Position numbers and translations under genes: made by a program. Shown here piece by piece: positions 23,376 to 38,334 of a stretch of 64,000 nucleotides of DNA; position 1 is the first letter of the stretch; the number at the start of each line of letters is the position of its first letter. The notes below the pieces were generated by a model, which saw only the letters and a list, made by a program, of their open reading frames with translations, was not told the origin of the DNA and did not search any database. Origin of the DNA: Oxytricha trifallax (lineage: Eukaryota > Ciliophora > Spirotrichea > Sporadotrichida > Oxytrichidae); the NCBI GenBank assembly GCA_000711775.1, contig ARYC01000171.1, positions 1 to 64,000 of the forward strand, in the 5' to 3' direction.

Positions 23376-24533
23376 ATGTTATTTAAACATATTTTTTTAA
23401 TTAATAATAATTCAAATAATAACAAAGAATCCGAAGTTTCAGCCCAGAAGAAGAAAATAAAAATTAATTCAGTAGGATTGAGTATACTATAAAAAATAAA
23501 TAGTATTTAAAGGATAAGTACATCTATACTCTCATTACTTTAATTATTTATCAATTTAAACTAAGTCAAATTATGCTCTAAGAAAATTAGCAAAATAAAA
23601 AAATGATTTTCTATTTTTTAATGAAATATTCTTCATTTGACGAGAAAATCATGAAATTATATCATTTTTAAATTAAGTTTCTTTGCAGCTAAAATCCTTC
23701 TTATAAATATTAAATTTGTTCAAATCGAAATTGTAATTGTATTATTTTAATAATAAATATATAAAAAAAAAACACACAAATAGGATCTTATTTATATATT
23801 TAAATCATTAAAAAACCCTAATATATATTTAGTATTCGCCTATTATCTTGGATGATACAGAGCAGAGTGACAATGAGGGACTAAGTTCAATGATAGATTC
23901 AAACTTCAATTTTAAAGGAAGAGACACTCTAGGTGCCAAAGATGGCCTGGACACTTCAAGATTTGCTCAAAATATACAAGGTCAATTACTTTATTGATTA
24001 TCTTAACTTATATTTATCATGGTCAAGAAGTTAAAAACATTGAGACAGAACTTGACATAACATATAGAAGTAACCTCTCAAGCATGTCTTATTTCATTGA
24101 TCCTTAAGAACATATCAAAACACTCAAATCTCCTTTAATAACTCCTAAAAAGAAAAAGAATATTCCTTAAATCGAGTAGCTGAATTTTAATCTCTAAAAT
24201 GTTAAAATAGAAAGAAGCCCTGTTCATTTCTAGGATCCAAACAAGTTTATGTACATTATTATACAAATTTATTTTATAAAGTATGACTACGCCAACAATT
24301 CTACAATACTTTAAAAAGTTCATTTACTAGGAGGTGAATCCATGAGATAGAAAAGTATCAGAGTGGTAAATGAAGATGGTAGAGTAAGCCCAAAAATGTT
24401 CAAATTTATGCTTTTAAAACCTTAGAAAGCTTTTGGAGCACAGAGTTTTAAGATACCAACGATTGGTAATCCTCTATAGCAAAATTAATAGTGGCAAATT
24501 AAATTGCTAAAATTCAATAGCAAAAATCAATGA
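23376..24533 (+). CDS. Unrecognised gene with two resolved IESs
   Basis: Coding is clear from about 23850 (LDDTEQSDNEGLSSMIDS) to TGA at 24531-24533. Two IESs with pointers GGTCAA and AAGT keep the frame, joining NIQGQEVKNIETELD and DPNKYDYANNS. Further upstream, the ATG at 23376 opens a Lys/Asn-rich frame (KESEVSAQKKKIKINS) that probably supplies the N-terminus, with an unresolved insert between about 23480 and 23840. The protein is about 250 residues or more, basic, with several proline-directed Ser/Thr sites and no known domain. It converges on the RUN/RH gene, whose stop lies only about 110 bp away. Confidence 0.65.
23980..24020 (+). other. IES, pointer GGTCAA, 41 bp
   Basis: GGTCAA at 23980 and 24021. 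Excision removes an in-frame TGA and restores the frame. Confidence 0.85.
24243..24278 (+). other. IES, pointer AAGT, 36 bp
   Basis: AAGT at 24243 and 24279. Removal deletes 12 hydrophobic codons rich in A/T and stays in frame. Confidence 0.65.
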
Positions 24534-24641
24534 TCTTTATATTTTTAATCCTTCTAAAATTATTAATTGTTAATTTTCCTAAAATTAGCTATTTAAAGTT
24601 CATAGCAAATAAAATTAACAATCTAGAATATTTTTATAAAT

Positions 24642-27600
24642 TCAATTACCTATGTCTTAATATTTATTACATTAATGTTTTCTTAAGCAATTTAAATGTG
24701 CTTTTATTTGACAAAACTAGCATTCCCCTGCAATTTCAATATCAAATTCATAAAATAGGGGAGCCTAGTCACATTCCATACAAGTAACTTTTTGAATATT
24801 GCATTCTTAACATTATTTTAAGTGTCCTAATAATAACTATGACATGTGTTTTAATTTTTGCTTTAGTTCTCCAGTTTTAAATTACGCTAATTACTGCAGA
24901 GTTAAGTAGAAATCCTTTAGTACAAGATTTTTCTCGCTTGCAAAGCCATTTTTCTCTACTATATTCATCCAAGCTTCACACTTTAAAGAGTCAAATATTT
25001 TATGAAACTTTCTTCTATGAACCATAAACATGTAGAGACTGTCTTGTATAGCAACTTAGGGATGCGAGTTTTAAATCTTGACATAAACTCTTCTATTCAA
25101 AAACATAGCTGACAACTTACAGACAGGTTTCTGCTCCAAATCAAATTGCAAGTTAAAGAGTCTAGGAATCATAAATTTAGCATCATTAAGGCATTCCTTG
25201 GAGCATACGTTTTCCATACAGAAGAAGCAAAAACATCTCTTAATGTACTTTGTCATAAAGTTATCCATGTTCTTTCCGCATTAGTGACACATTGATTTGT
25301 TATTGAATCTGTTTGTAATTTTCTTGAGAAATTTATGCACTTCGAAGGAGTTGTACTCCTTTCTCTTCAATATGCTCAAGAATTCATTGAAGTAAACTAT
25401 ATCAGAATTTTTCAGTTCTATATTCTACGGTGCTCTTGGGGATATTGATGAAGCTGTGGTAAGCCTCATAGTAGTTCTATCGTATTTCCTTTCCTTTTTC
25501 CTCTAAGTTTTGACTATAAAATTTTGCTTATCATAGTTCTGACTTCCAAGGAGATTTTATGCATCACTATCAATACTCCTGAAATCTCTCTAGTTAACTT
25601 CAGTTCTTCTCACTTTGTGAAGTTGCAGCTTCATAGGAGAAATTTGCTTTTAATTTATGACTTTTAGTAAACTGCTTTGCCGTTATAGAGAACCATCCTC
25701 TTATTCTTCTATTCTTTCTATAGGTGAGATATTTCTTATATTTTTATGAAAATTTGAGTAGTCACCTTTTACGTTTGATAAGGGTATTTGTTCCTGTTTA
25801 TCATATATCCATTAACGTATGAAAAATAATGAAGTGGAAAATATAAGAAATAAAAGACATTATTTTCGTTTATGTATTAAACATGTCATTAATAAACAAT
25901 GCCTAAATTAATCATAAACTTAAATCATATGTTGCTATATAAATAAGCTCTAAAAATCTTATTTTAGTAATAAATATGAATATTAAATAATTTCAACATG
26001 TTAATAAATGCATGGTATAATCCAAATTAATTAACTTTTGCAAAAGAAACTAGATTTATTTTGATTAAATTTTTTTTTATTAATTTTAAATACCAAAAAT
26101 TTTAATACTTCCATTATAATCATTTTATTCATATTGGTCCTAATATTAATTTAATCCAGATGTGAATTAACTCAATCCAGAGAAGTATTACTAATTAGAA
26201 TTGAAAATGTTGGCATTCTATTATTTAATTGGTTCTATATTACTCATCGAAATTTCCTGCTAAAACCTTTAGAAGCTTGGTGATATTAATGGTAGTTCCT
26301 GTCTTTTAATTGAGCTTTTGCTAACGATTTCCACTTTGGAAAATAAATGCAATCTAACTGAATTGGGTTATTACTGTAAAGTTTCTTTTCTGATTGGAGA
26401 ACCACCCTTGAACATATCATCCTCATAGGAAATCTCGTCTTATATGCTCATTCTTCTTTAATGTGAAATTGCTTTTTGCTCAATTAAAATCACATTTTAG
26501 TTCGCATCATTTATGGGATTCTGAATCAAATCTATGGATGAATCCTAGTTCTCGCTATCTTCACTAATCACTTGATTAAAAAGCTGTTCTCTGTCTTTGA
26601 TATAATCTTAATCTGAATTACTATCAAGTAGCTATTTTTCATAGAGATTATTCTGATCAATATCATTTGTGTCTTGCTTATCAAACATCAACTCCTCTGC
26701 ATCATTATTTTATGAGTTTTGCAGTGACTGCTCTTTCTCGTATTAATCTAAATAATTTTAAAGTTTATTGTCTGCATCTGAAGATCTTGGCACAAACCCT
26801 AAATTCTGCTGCATTCTGAGTTTCAAACTTTCTTTTAAGTAATCCTGGTACTTTTGATTGAATTTGCTATTTATCATTAATTTGTGCTGGTAGATGCTTT
26901 TGCTTACTTCGAGCAGTTCCTCTCGATTGTTGTGAAAGAAAGATAACTTTTGATCATAATGAGATAGAAAATATTAGTTACTGAAAATCTCATGGAAACA
27001 ATAGAGATGAAATGAAAATATTTTGGAGTTTTATTTGAGTTCTTAACAAAACATAATTACAAGACTAATCAATTTTGTTTATTGGTAATATTTAAGCAAA
27101 AAATTTATTAAAAAGTTAATTCATTTTGTACAAAATTATCAAATAAAAAGAATTAATAACTTTTCAGTTAAACTTCTTACATAAAAAACCAAACATTTTA
27201 TTAGTATTTTCCCAATAATTTATAAATTGTAGAATAGTACAGAACGTTTTCCTCATTAAGAACTAAAGTGATCCAGCTCAATGAGTACTCAGGTGATTTC
27301 TAAGTGGATCCCATTTGCTATTTGATGTAGGATACAGATGAATAATTATTAAAGTACTCTGATATTAACTCCCAATAATGCTCCACTTATTTCTTAGAGC
27401 TTTCACTCTATTCTGTGAATCCATATTCAAAAAACTGATTGATAACGATTATAAGATTTTTAGCGAATCTATCCATCGATTCCCCAGTATGCACTGCTTG
27501 TGGATTGCTCTTCGCATACTAGAAAATAAATTGCTTTTCTTTATCAGTCAAGAGGCTAGATTTATTTACAATTAGCTGTAATTTCTCACTCATTGTCATT

Positions 27601-27761
27601 TTTTATTCTTCTAAATCGATTGGCTACTCATAAGCACCATCATCATCGTCGTCGATAAATTTTTGAACATTCTCTATGTATTTCTAAATTTGCACATCTT
27701 AAATAGTCTGCTAGACTTTTTCTGAAAATTTTTGAGTGTTTGCTTTAATAAAACTTAGCAT
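24642..27761 (-). CDS. RUN plus Rubicon-homology (RH) domain protein
   Basis: The domain order is that of Rubicon/PLEKHM1-type regulators of endosome and autophagosome maturation, which bind Rab7 through the RH domain. From ATG at 27761 the N-terminus contains a RUN-like region (SLSWITLVLNEENVLYY near 27250, continuing into NQYFLSHYDQ near 26970). A Ser/Asn-rich linker fills 26230-26900. The RH domain starts with paired cysteines (MCHQCGKN; CFFCMENVCSKEC), then IPRLFNLQFDLEQKPVC, and ends with a zinc-binding block ECN..TCMECD..ECQFCQ..HLNC, with TGA at 24642-24644. AT-rich inserts at about 27000-27230 and 25740-26220 are IESs or introns not resolved to the base. The RH assignment is strong; the RUN assignment is moderate. 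Confidence 0.82.
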
Positions 27762-27994
27762 TTTTAATTGATGGAAATCTATATTAATTTTACTATAATA
27801 TTCCCTCAAATACATTCTGAAATATTCATTGCATTAACTTTCAGAATCGATTATATAAGTAAGCTATGTTAGCCAAGAAGCTCTCGCTCCAAAATATTAT
27901 TAAAATGATACTTTCTATTATTAAAATATTGGTTCAAGATTCTAGCATAAACTATTTAGCAATCAACTCGCCCACAAAAGAATGACTATTGATA

Positions 27995-29797
27995 ATGCAA
28001 ACTAACATCAAAATATTAAGACTTAATCTTATTTACCCCACTAAGAGCTTTAACCCTAAATAATTTATTAGTAAGATTAAAAACAGCTTCTTCAAAAGTA
28101 GCTAAATAAATCAAGTCAGGGTATGTAAGACGAGAAGTTGAAGAATTTTTCCAAATTTCAGGAAGATCTCTAAACTAAATTTGAAATATTAAAAAGTACC
28201 TCCCCTGCTCCAGTTGTTGGTAACGGCCAATTATCTCAAGCGACAAGAGCTCACTACACAGCAGTCAACCCTTATAAAAGTTTGCAATCTATAATCTCAA
28301 AAAGAAAGTTTTCTGTCCAATAGTTCTCGCATAACCGAACTACTGGTATCAACATGGGATTATCAATAGAGAAAGTACTAGAAAATTAAATGGAGGATGG
28401 AAGTTAAGACGAAAGGTCGAGGATGATACAATTTCTTAAGAACAGCTATCAAGTTTAGAATGGATCGAAGACTGAAAGACATACTGTAGAAAAAGGTAGG
28501 ATTGATGAGGCTCTAGATAGAATGATAATAAACTATAGTGTTAATAAAGAGCACTTAAACTCTCGAAACAAGTCTAGTATTGATACTAAAAGGTAAAGTA
28601 TTAGCAATTTATAGTCATTAGAACATGAAATTAGAGAACCAGAAGAATAAATAGTTATGATTCAACAGAAGAGACGAGGGTCCGTTGAATAACTGATCAG
28701 AAAAAGAAAACAGATCACCAAGAGCGTCCAAGATTAAATTTACAGATAGCAAAATCATTTGAAATCTCTCCAAAACTTAAGCGCTTTCTCTATGTAACTG
28801 CCGCCAGAATAACTTAAAGATCCCAATTCAGAATTTAGAGTAAGAAGACTAAGCATGAATAAGTCAGTTGTCGGTTATCAGAGAAATTTAATTAACTAAG
28901 ACAATAACTCTCCACGAACTTCTAGAAATTTAACCTATCAGTAATCCCAGAGTAAAAACGACGATAAAAATATGATTTCAATCTAAGACTTGATAATCAT
29001 GAATTCAACTCGAGCTCTACTATAAGATCATTAAAAACCCTCATTAACTGGAACTTCATAGATTTAATAACCAGAAACATTTTAACCAAAGATATAAACG
29101 ACCTCTTCATATTTCAATAAACAAGCAACATCAATAGACGGTCACTATTGTAGGAATACATTCGATTTTGGAAAATGAATTAAAATTAAATTAATTAAAT
29201 ATTAAAATCATGGCAGTTATGAAATCTAAAGGAGCTAAAAATTTAAGTTTAACTCGATTCTACGGTAGATCCCGCAATTTTAGCAGGACTTTACTATTGG
29301 CAATATTCTTTAATCATCCGAGGAAGCGAGATATTTTGATTTTGAGCTAACTCCCAAAAACAGTAAAAGGGGTTTTACTCGCTTGGGAGAAGAGATAAAA
29401 TTATTATAGCAATAACAAACACCGTCTTTTTTTTAATGCGCTATCCAGAGAGTATAATATTGTTAGGGTTTGGAGACATTTTCCAAAAATATAACTGAAG
29501 GTAATTAATAATTAATTAATTTTAATTCATTTTCCCAAATCGAATGTATTCCTACAATATTTCAATAAATAAAACAGAACTAACTCCAGTGCTAAAAATG
29601 GCTTGAAAAGTAGTTTTTAAGTTAGGAAAGTGAGCAGCAGCAGTTAAAGTCTAAATGCTTGGAGAAACACTTAAACCGGATTTAGACAAAATAACTAGCA
29701 AGGCAATTTATCAAATTAATATATAGAAATCTAGAATGATAGTTAAAATTAAAAGCCCTTAGTTAATATTACAACCTCAAATAATCCATATTAATGA
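27995..29797 (+). CDS. Unrecognised Gln/Ser/Arg-rich protein; one intron and one element-bearing IES
   Basis: The ATG at 27995 (MQTNIKILRLNLIYPTKS) leads through a clear 41-nt intron (28121-28161) into a single long frame to about 29145. It continues after an element-bearing insert at 29557 to TGA at 29795-29797. Both segments have the same composition (Gln, Ser, Asn, Arg) with phosphorylation-like RRLS and RRGS motifs. No domain is recognised. It is divergent from the RUN/RH gene, with only 233 bp between the two start codons, so the two may share a promoter region if they lie on one macronuclear chromosome. Confidence 0.72.
28121..28161 (+). other. 41-nt intron
   Basis: GTATGT..TTTCAG between NQVR and EDLQTKFEI. 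Removal replaces an in-frame TGA with continuous coding. Confidence 0.85.
29109..29556 (+). other. IES containing element 3; pointer ATATTTCAATAAA (13 bp) or element-only excision
   Basis: ATATTTCAATAAA at 29109-29121 recurs at 29557-29569; deletion of 448 bp keeps frame. Excision of only the element at TAT (29146/29558, 412 bp) also keeps frame and would retain a duplicated YFNKQ in the protein. Both are compatible with the gene. Confidence 0.7.
29146..29560. mobile_element. Palindrome-family element 3, about 410 bp
   Basis: Terminal inverted repeats of about 50 bp begin TTGTAGGAATACATTCG, flanked by TA on both sides. The ends resemble those of element 1 (19559-19980), and the block GGACTTTACTATTGGC followed by CGAGG(A/G)AGCGAGATA is shared. 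Unlike element 1, the interior is not palindromic, so this may be an earlier or more complete family form. No ORF is seen. Confidence 0.8.
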
Positions 29798-30491
29798 TCA
29801 AGTGATTTTATTCGCTTTTGGTAATAATTATACTTATGAATATCATTTGAATTTTTGTTTTTCCCTAAATTTTTTGTAATTTATTCTTAATAAAGATAAA
29901 ACCATAATAATTCGTATCTAGCTTACTTATCATTACCTGTTAAACTTTCCTCCTCTTTTTAAAATGCAATTTGTTTTTTCTCAATAATTCTAAGGCTTTT
30001 ATTGACTTAATTGAATCTTTGCTTCTCTTTTTAATTCATTATATATGGCTTCTGATTGCTTGCTAGAATATGTTATAGAAATAAATTTATATTTCTTTGA
30101 TTTATAACTATCATTTAAATTTATTTTTACTATGTTTATTCAACTTTTTTATCTCTTCTTCTATTTTATCAGTTGTATCTTCAGATTCAAATCTATAAAA
30201 ATATACTCAGCTATTGTTATAAATAAGTATAGATAAATATTTGTATAAATGACATACGAGAAATCTAAATTGCCTTTAGTTGTTTGATTTGTGCTTATCA
30301 ACATTGTGCAATTTTATTTAATTATTTTTAATCAGAATTTATTATATAAACTTGAACTATTTTTATATTCATAGATCATTCTAATATCATTTAATTTTAC
30401 TATCTTATAATTTGCATATGATTCTTGTATGCATTTATTTTGGGTATAAATGCAAGAATGAAATTATAAATATTTTTAATTTTTATTATAA
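29798..30491. other. AT-rich spacer
   Basis: 3' flank of the previous gene and 5' flank of the kinesin gene. No ORF or repeat is recognised. Confidence 0.55.
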
Positions 30492-33400
30492 ATGATATAA
30501 GCAGCAAACATTAAAGTAGCTGTCCGCATCAGACCCCTGCTAGAAGATGAAGTTCGCCAGGGCCATACAGACAGCAAATTAGAAGTAGACCAATAAAACA
30601 CCTCTATAAAGTAAGAATATTATCTTTGCACATTCGAATTTATAATAACTTGTGAGTTTAGTGTATTGCATGACAGAACAAATGTGTACAAGAACTCTTA
30701 ATTTGACTTTGTCATTGACTAAGATTCTTCATAGAGAAAGGTTTTCGATAAAGTTGGATGTGCAGACATGGTCAAATAAGTCGTAGATGTAAGCATTAAA
30801 CATAAATATTCGGACTAAACTTTATCACTGAAATTACAATTGATTAAATTTTATCTTACATAAACTTAATTTAGCAATATTTAGGGATATCATGCGACAA
30901 TCTTCGCCTATGGTTAGACAGGTTCAGGAAAAACTTTTACCATGGAAGGTTACAAATATAAATAAAATGACAAAGGTATTCCGCAACCTATAATTGAATA
31001 TGGTGAAAATGAGGGTTTAGTTCCTCGATCAATTAATCTGCTATTTGAACAAATTAAATAGTAAACTAACCTGCAAAAGAAAAAGTTTACAGTATATTGT
31101 TCGTATCTACAAATCTACAAGGAGAAAATTTATGATTTGCTGAATAAAGCTCAACTGAAGCGATTAGTCAACGATGGCCCAGGTTTGAAGTTAAAATGGA
31201 ACAAATAAGATCATTTTACTGTAGAAAATCTGTATACCTTCGAGTGTCGTTCTCCAGATGATGTTCTTGCTCTGTATCACTTTGGCATCAGGAATAAAGT
31301 AGTTGCCTCTCATAATATGAACAATTCCTCGAGTAGATCGCACACTTTACTTAGTCTCACTATTGAATAAATTGATATTAAAAATCCAGAAAATGTCATA
31401 CTTAGTAAACTTTAGCTTGTAGATTTGGCTGGAAGTGAGAGACAAGCTTTCACTGGTAATGTGGCCAATAAAGAGTCGATTGATATTAATAAGAGTTTGT
31501 TTACGCTAAGGCAAGTCATTACAGCTTTGACAGATAAGAAAAATTAAAATGTAAATAATAACAACTACATTCCTTACCGTGAATCCAAACTGACATCTCT
31601 TTTGAGATAAAGTTTAGGAGGCAACAGTTACTGTCTTATGATTGCTTGCTTAAATCCTTGTGATTAATATGTAGAAGAAAACATTAGCACTTTACAGTAT
31701 GCAGGGAAAGCTTCATTTATATCAAACAAACCCATTCGTAACGACGATCCTAAAATGCGATTAATTGAGGATTTAAAAAAGCAAAATAAGTTATTAAATG
31801 AGGAACTTTCAAAAGCAAATGACACTATATAATTCTTGAGCCAAATTACAGGCTAAAATCCCTAAACAATAAAGCAAAATTTGTAAAATGTACAAATGCC
31901 AGCACACTTACAAAACGGATTTACACCAGATTAATCAGTTTTAGGTTCTTCGCAAGATCCAGTAAGATAAGGCTCAGCTTCTTCAGCTGTAACTGAAAAA
32001 CGTGGGGGAGATTAAAGTACAGACAGAAGGACAATAATTACCGAGAGAATAATCAAGGACAAAGATAACATAGAAAAATTCTTCAAAGATAAGAGTGAAA
32101 CACTTTAGAACATCGCTAATATGAATAGACCTATGTCTAACTTACCAAGCGCAGCAAATGAAAGTAAAGACGCTATAACTGAACGCATCATTCATACTGT
32201 AAATATGATGAAGGAAGTACTGTAAAGTAATTTAAACTTGAGGGAAACAATTCAAAAGCAAAGTGAGATGATTGATAATTTGAATGCGGATATTTTTTCA
32301 TTACAAAACGAAAATGAAGACCTTAGGGATAGAATTTAAATTCTGGAGGACTACACTGGTAAGGACTCTTACAGCGATGTAACTAAATTAGTGAAAGAAA
32401 AGAAGGTTCTTGAAAATAGAGTGAAGCACTTAGAGTAAACAAGCATGAATTGGGCTTAATTTTAAGCTACTCGATCGAATTTTCATTAAGCAAAAGAGAC
32501 AAACAACAAGTCACAAGTTGGTTTAGTTCCAAAAGCCACTTTGAACAATGAATTTAATGATGACTATGAGCCTGTTAGATGTGCTATAAATCCAAATGAC
32601 TAAAGCTTATAACATCAAGATGGCTAAGCTTACAGTTATGCAGCGCCGACTGGCAACAAGAAAAAGAAAAAACTTGAGCAGATAAATTATCAGAAGCAGT
32701 TAAATCGGGGTAAAGGGAATATTATAGGCATGCAGTCTTAAATGAGTAGTGAATAATCAGCTATCATGTCAAGCAGTGATCGCCATTAGGAGTATAAAAT
32801 AAGGACTGTGAAAAGCTTAGCAAATGCTTATTAGCAACAGCAGCAAATATCTCAATAGTACTTTAGATCAAGAGCTAATTAAGCTTAAACAACTAAGAAT
32901 AATCCATAAAACACAAGTGCATCTAAATTTGTTTAACAATATTAAGGCATGAATATGACAAGTTATGATAAGCAAAGACACAGTATTGGTCCTTCAAATT
33001 TGACAACAAATACTTTCAATGGTCATAGTACGTAAGATATGTCTTAAGACGATCCAAAGACTAAATCCCCAGTAATTAACAAAAATGGGAAATTCTTGAA
33101 CCATAAACAAATGAGCATGCCACCGCAAAGAGCACATCACAACAATCAATAAGACACAGTTGTAGATAGATACAGTCAGCATAGCAATGCCATGCACGAT
33201 TAATACACAAATGACTTTTTCCCGAGTGATTTGCAACAAAGATCACTGGCTGCAAATTAACATCAACAGCTTAGAATGAAATAATAGCTGGAAACTGCCA
33301 CATCTTTCAATAAACCACCTAAAAGCCCAGATAAGTACTCGGCTTCATCAAATAAGAAACAGCGCAGAAATTAGATTAATAATGTTGGAGCTGGGACTAA

Positions 33401-34171
33401 TGGGAATACTAATGCTTCTAATTCACATAGAGATCGTATGAATTAGTCAGCTGATTATATTAATAATAATATTGCTGCTTTATAAAGAAATTATAATAGG
33501 TTCATTTTTAAATTACCAATTTTTATAATTATAAGGTTTTTTAATTTAATTACAACACTGAAATTGGTTTAATTATTTTATTTTAATATCATTAGCAGAT
33601 TAATAAAAATATTTAATAAAAAAACAACATTCATATTACTTATTTATATGCAGAGATATTGATAATTTTAAATCTTTTATAAATTAAGATTTCTACAATT
33701 CCCAAAAAACCTATAGAAATTATAATTTAAGCTATATTTTTAAGTTATATTTAGAAATTTGATTATATTCCAGCATTAATCCCAGCAGTAATCACAACAG
33801 CAACCAGCGGAACATGACTAGCGATCCCTATGACGACGAGGATGCTGAGAATAGTTCATACTACAGGAATAACACTAATTACGACTAGGATGATTAATAT
33901 TATGACGAAGAAGACGACAATGAGTCCCAGATGTATAGCAACAATCATAATTTAATGCATTTTAACCACTTTATTATGGCGGCTGATTAATAATTATTTG
34001 AATGATGCCTATGAAGCCCTCAAATTATAGAAAATCAAAAACCTGCAACAGAAAAATGGACAAAATAGTAATAACTACATCGGAAACGGAAGTAATTAAA
34101 ATGCATTAAGAAACGGAATGGATAGTGGGCTTGGGTAGCTTGATGTATCACTGCCTATGATAAAACAATGA
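30492..34171 (+). CDS. Kinesin with N-terminal motor and long Gln/Asn-rich tail
   Basis: Microtubule motor. The start MIQAANIKVAVRIRPLLED begins the motor's first strand directly. Landmarks: P-loop FAYGQTGSGKTFTMEG near 30910, switch I NNSSSRSHT near 31320, switch II DLAGSE near 31430, and YRESKLT near 31580. The motor is followed by RNDDPKMRLIEDLKKQNK and coiled-coil stretches (31760-31830 and 32060-32420), then a long Gln/Asn/Ser-rich, poorly conserved tail ending LDVSLPMIKQ and TGA at 34169-34171. Two GT..AG introns lie in the motor region. An AT-rich IES occupies about 33500-33780, and a frame change near 33990 marks another small insert. The kinesin subfamily cannot be assigned with confidence. 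Confidence 0.9.
30611..30661 (+). other. 51-nt intron in kinesin
   Basis: GTAAGA..TTTAG between NTSI and NVLHDRTNVY. Confidence 0.75.
30789..30894 (+). other. 106-nt intron in kinesin
   Basis: GTAAGC..TTTAG just before GYHATIFAYGQTG. Removal joins KQVVD to GYHATIF in frame. Confidence 0.75.
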
Positions 34172-34387
34172 CTTTTTTCTATCGTTCTCTATAAATCTTT
34201 ATAAGTTATAATATCTCAACATATAGCATTAGCATTAATTTTCAATTAAATCACTTTAAGCTAAATCATAAGCAATGTGTATGTGAAAACTAGAAAACAA
34301 TTAATTCTAGAAATTAAGAGAGTAATTGAATAAGTATTCCAAAAACAATAAATAAATATGATTAATTACATGCTAGTATTTAGTTTG

Positions 34388-34759
34388 TCAATCCATATCA
34401 ACATCACTGTCTTCACTATCCTTGCCACTCTTCTTGATCTCCTCGCAAGCCTTGAGTGACGCCTTGAGTCTGTGTATCTCCTTGGCAATCTTCTTCTTCT
34501 CCGCCTTCTCATCCAGCTTCTTCTTTTTTAATTTGAGTGATTGATGCTTCAACTCCATAATCTTCTGCTTGATTGCCTTTGACTTCTCCTTCTTAAAGAT
34601 TTGTCTTTTTTTACCTACTGATAATGCGGCTGCCTGCCCATCTTAAATATTGTCGTCGTCCTTCATTTCTTCCTGAGGTTTGTTACGTTCCTGTCTGCGT
34701 AATTTCTTCGAGCGGTTTTTCTTCTCCTGACCCGCCTTGTAGTTCTTAGTTCTACCCAT
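34388..34759 (-). CDS. Small Lys-rich coiled-coil protein, 123 residues
   Basis: A single uninterrupted frame from ATG at 34759 to TGA at 34388-34390. It starts MGRTKNYKAGQEKKNRSKK, very basic, then a Lys/Glu/Leu coiled-coil centre (KKKKLDEKAEKKKIAKEIH) and an acidic end EDSDVDMD. The composition suggests a nuclear or nucleolar protein such as a ribosome-biogenesis factor, but this is inference from composition only. It is higher in G+C than the flanking spacers. It is convergent with kinesin and divergent from MCM3 (271 bp between starts). No IES or intron is seen. Confidence 0.8.
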
Positions 34760-35030
34760 ATTAAAATGTATTTATTATTATTAATATTTGTATAATCAAG
34801 GAATTTGCTAACAATTTATTACTATCAGATTAATGTTGATAATTAAGATTGGCTTGAGTGAACAATTCTGATAGGTAATTAAGGAAGTTGTTATAAGTTT
34901 AAAGGGAATATAAAATTTAAATTTGCACATAACAATAACTATAATTATAATATATTGTTAAATTGCAATCAACCAGTAAGTGCTAGTATACAATCTAACT
35001 CACTTTTACAGATCACATTTACACTTGAAA

Positions 35031-38123
<3,093 letters not shown>

Positions 38124-38334
38124 TCAACATTCTTGTGAAATTAATCATAGATAAATATTTGTGATATTCTCCCTAACAAGTATAAATATATATGTGCAAG
38201 TTTAAGTTTTGTGTTGTAGAAAAATTATATAAGTTACTTTTAATTTTTGTAAAATATTCTTTGTTTAGTCTTATTAAAATTAAGTTATTAAATTGTTATT
38301 AATCATTTTCAAATAATTTGTTAAATTTTCAATT

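Noticed and set aside
24530..24787. 85-codon plus-strand ORF rich in Leu/Ile/Phe
   Set aside because: It is the antisense shadow of the zinc-binding C-terminus of the RUN/RH gene.
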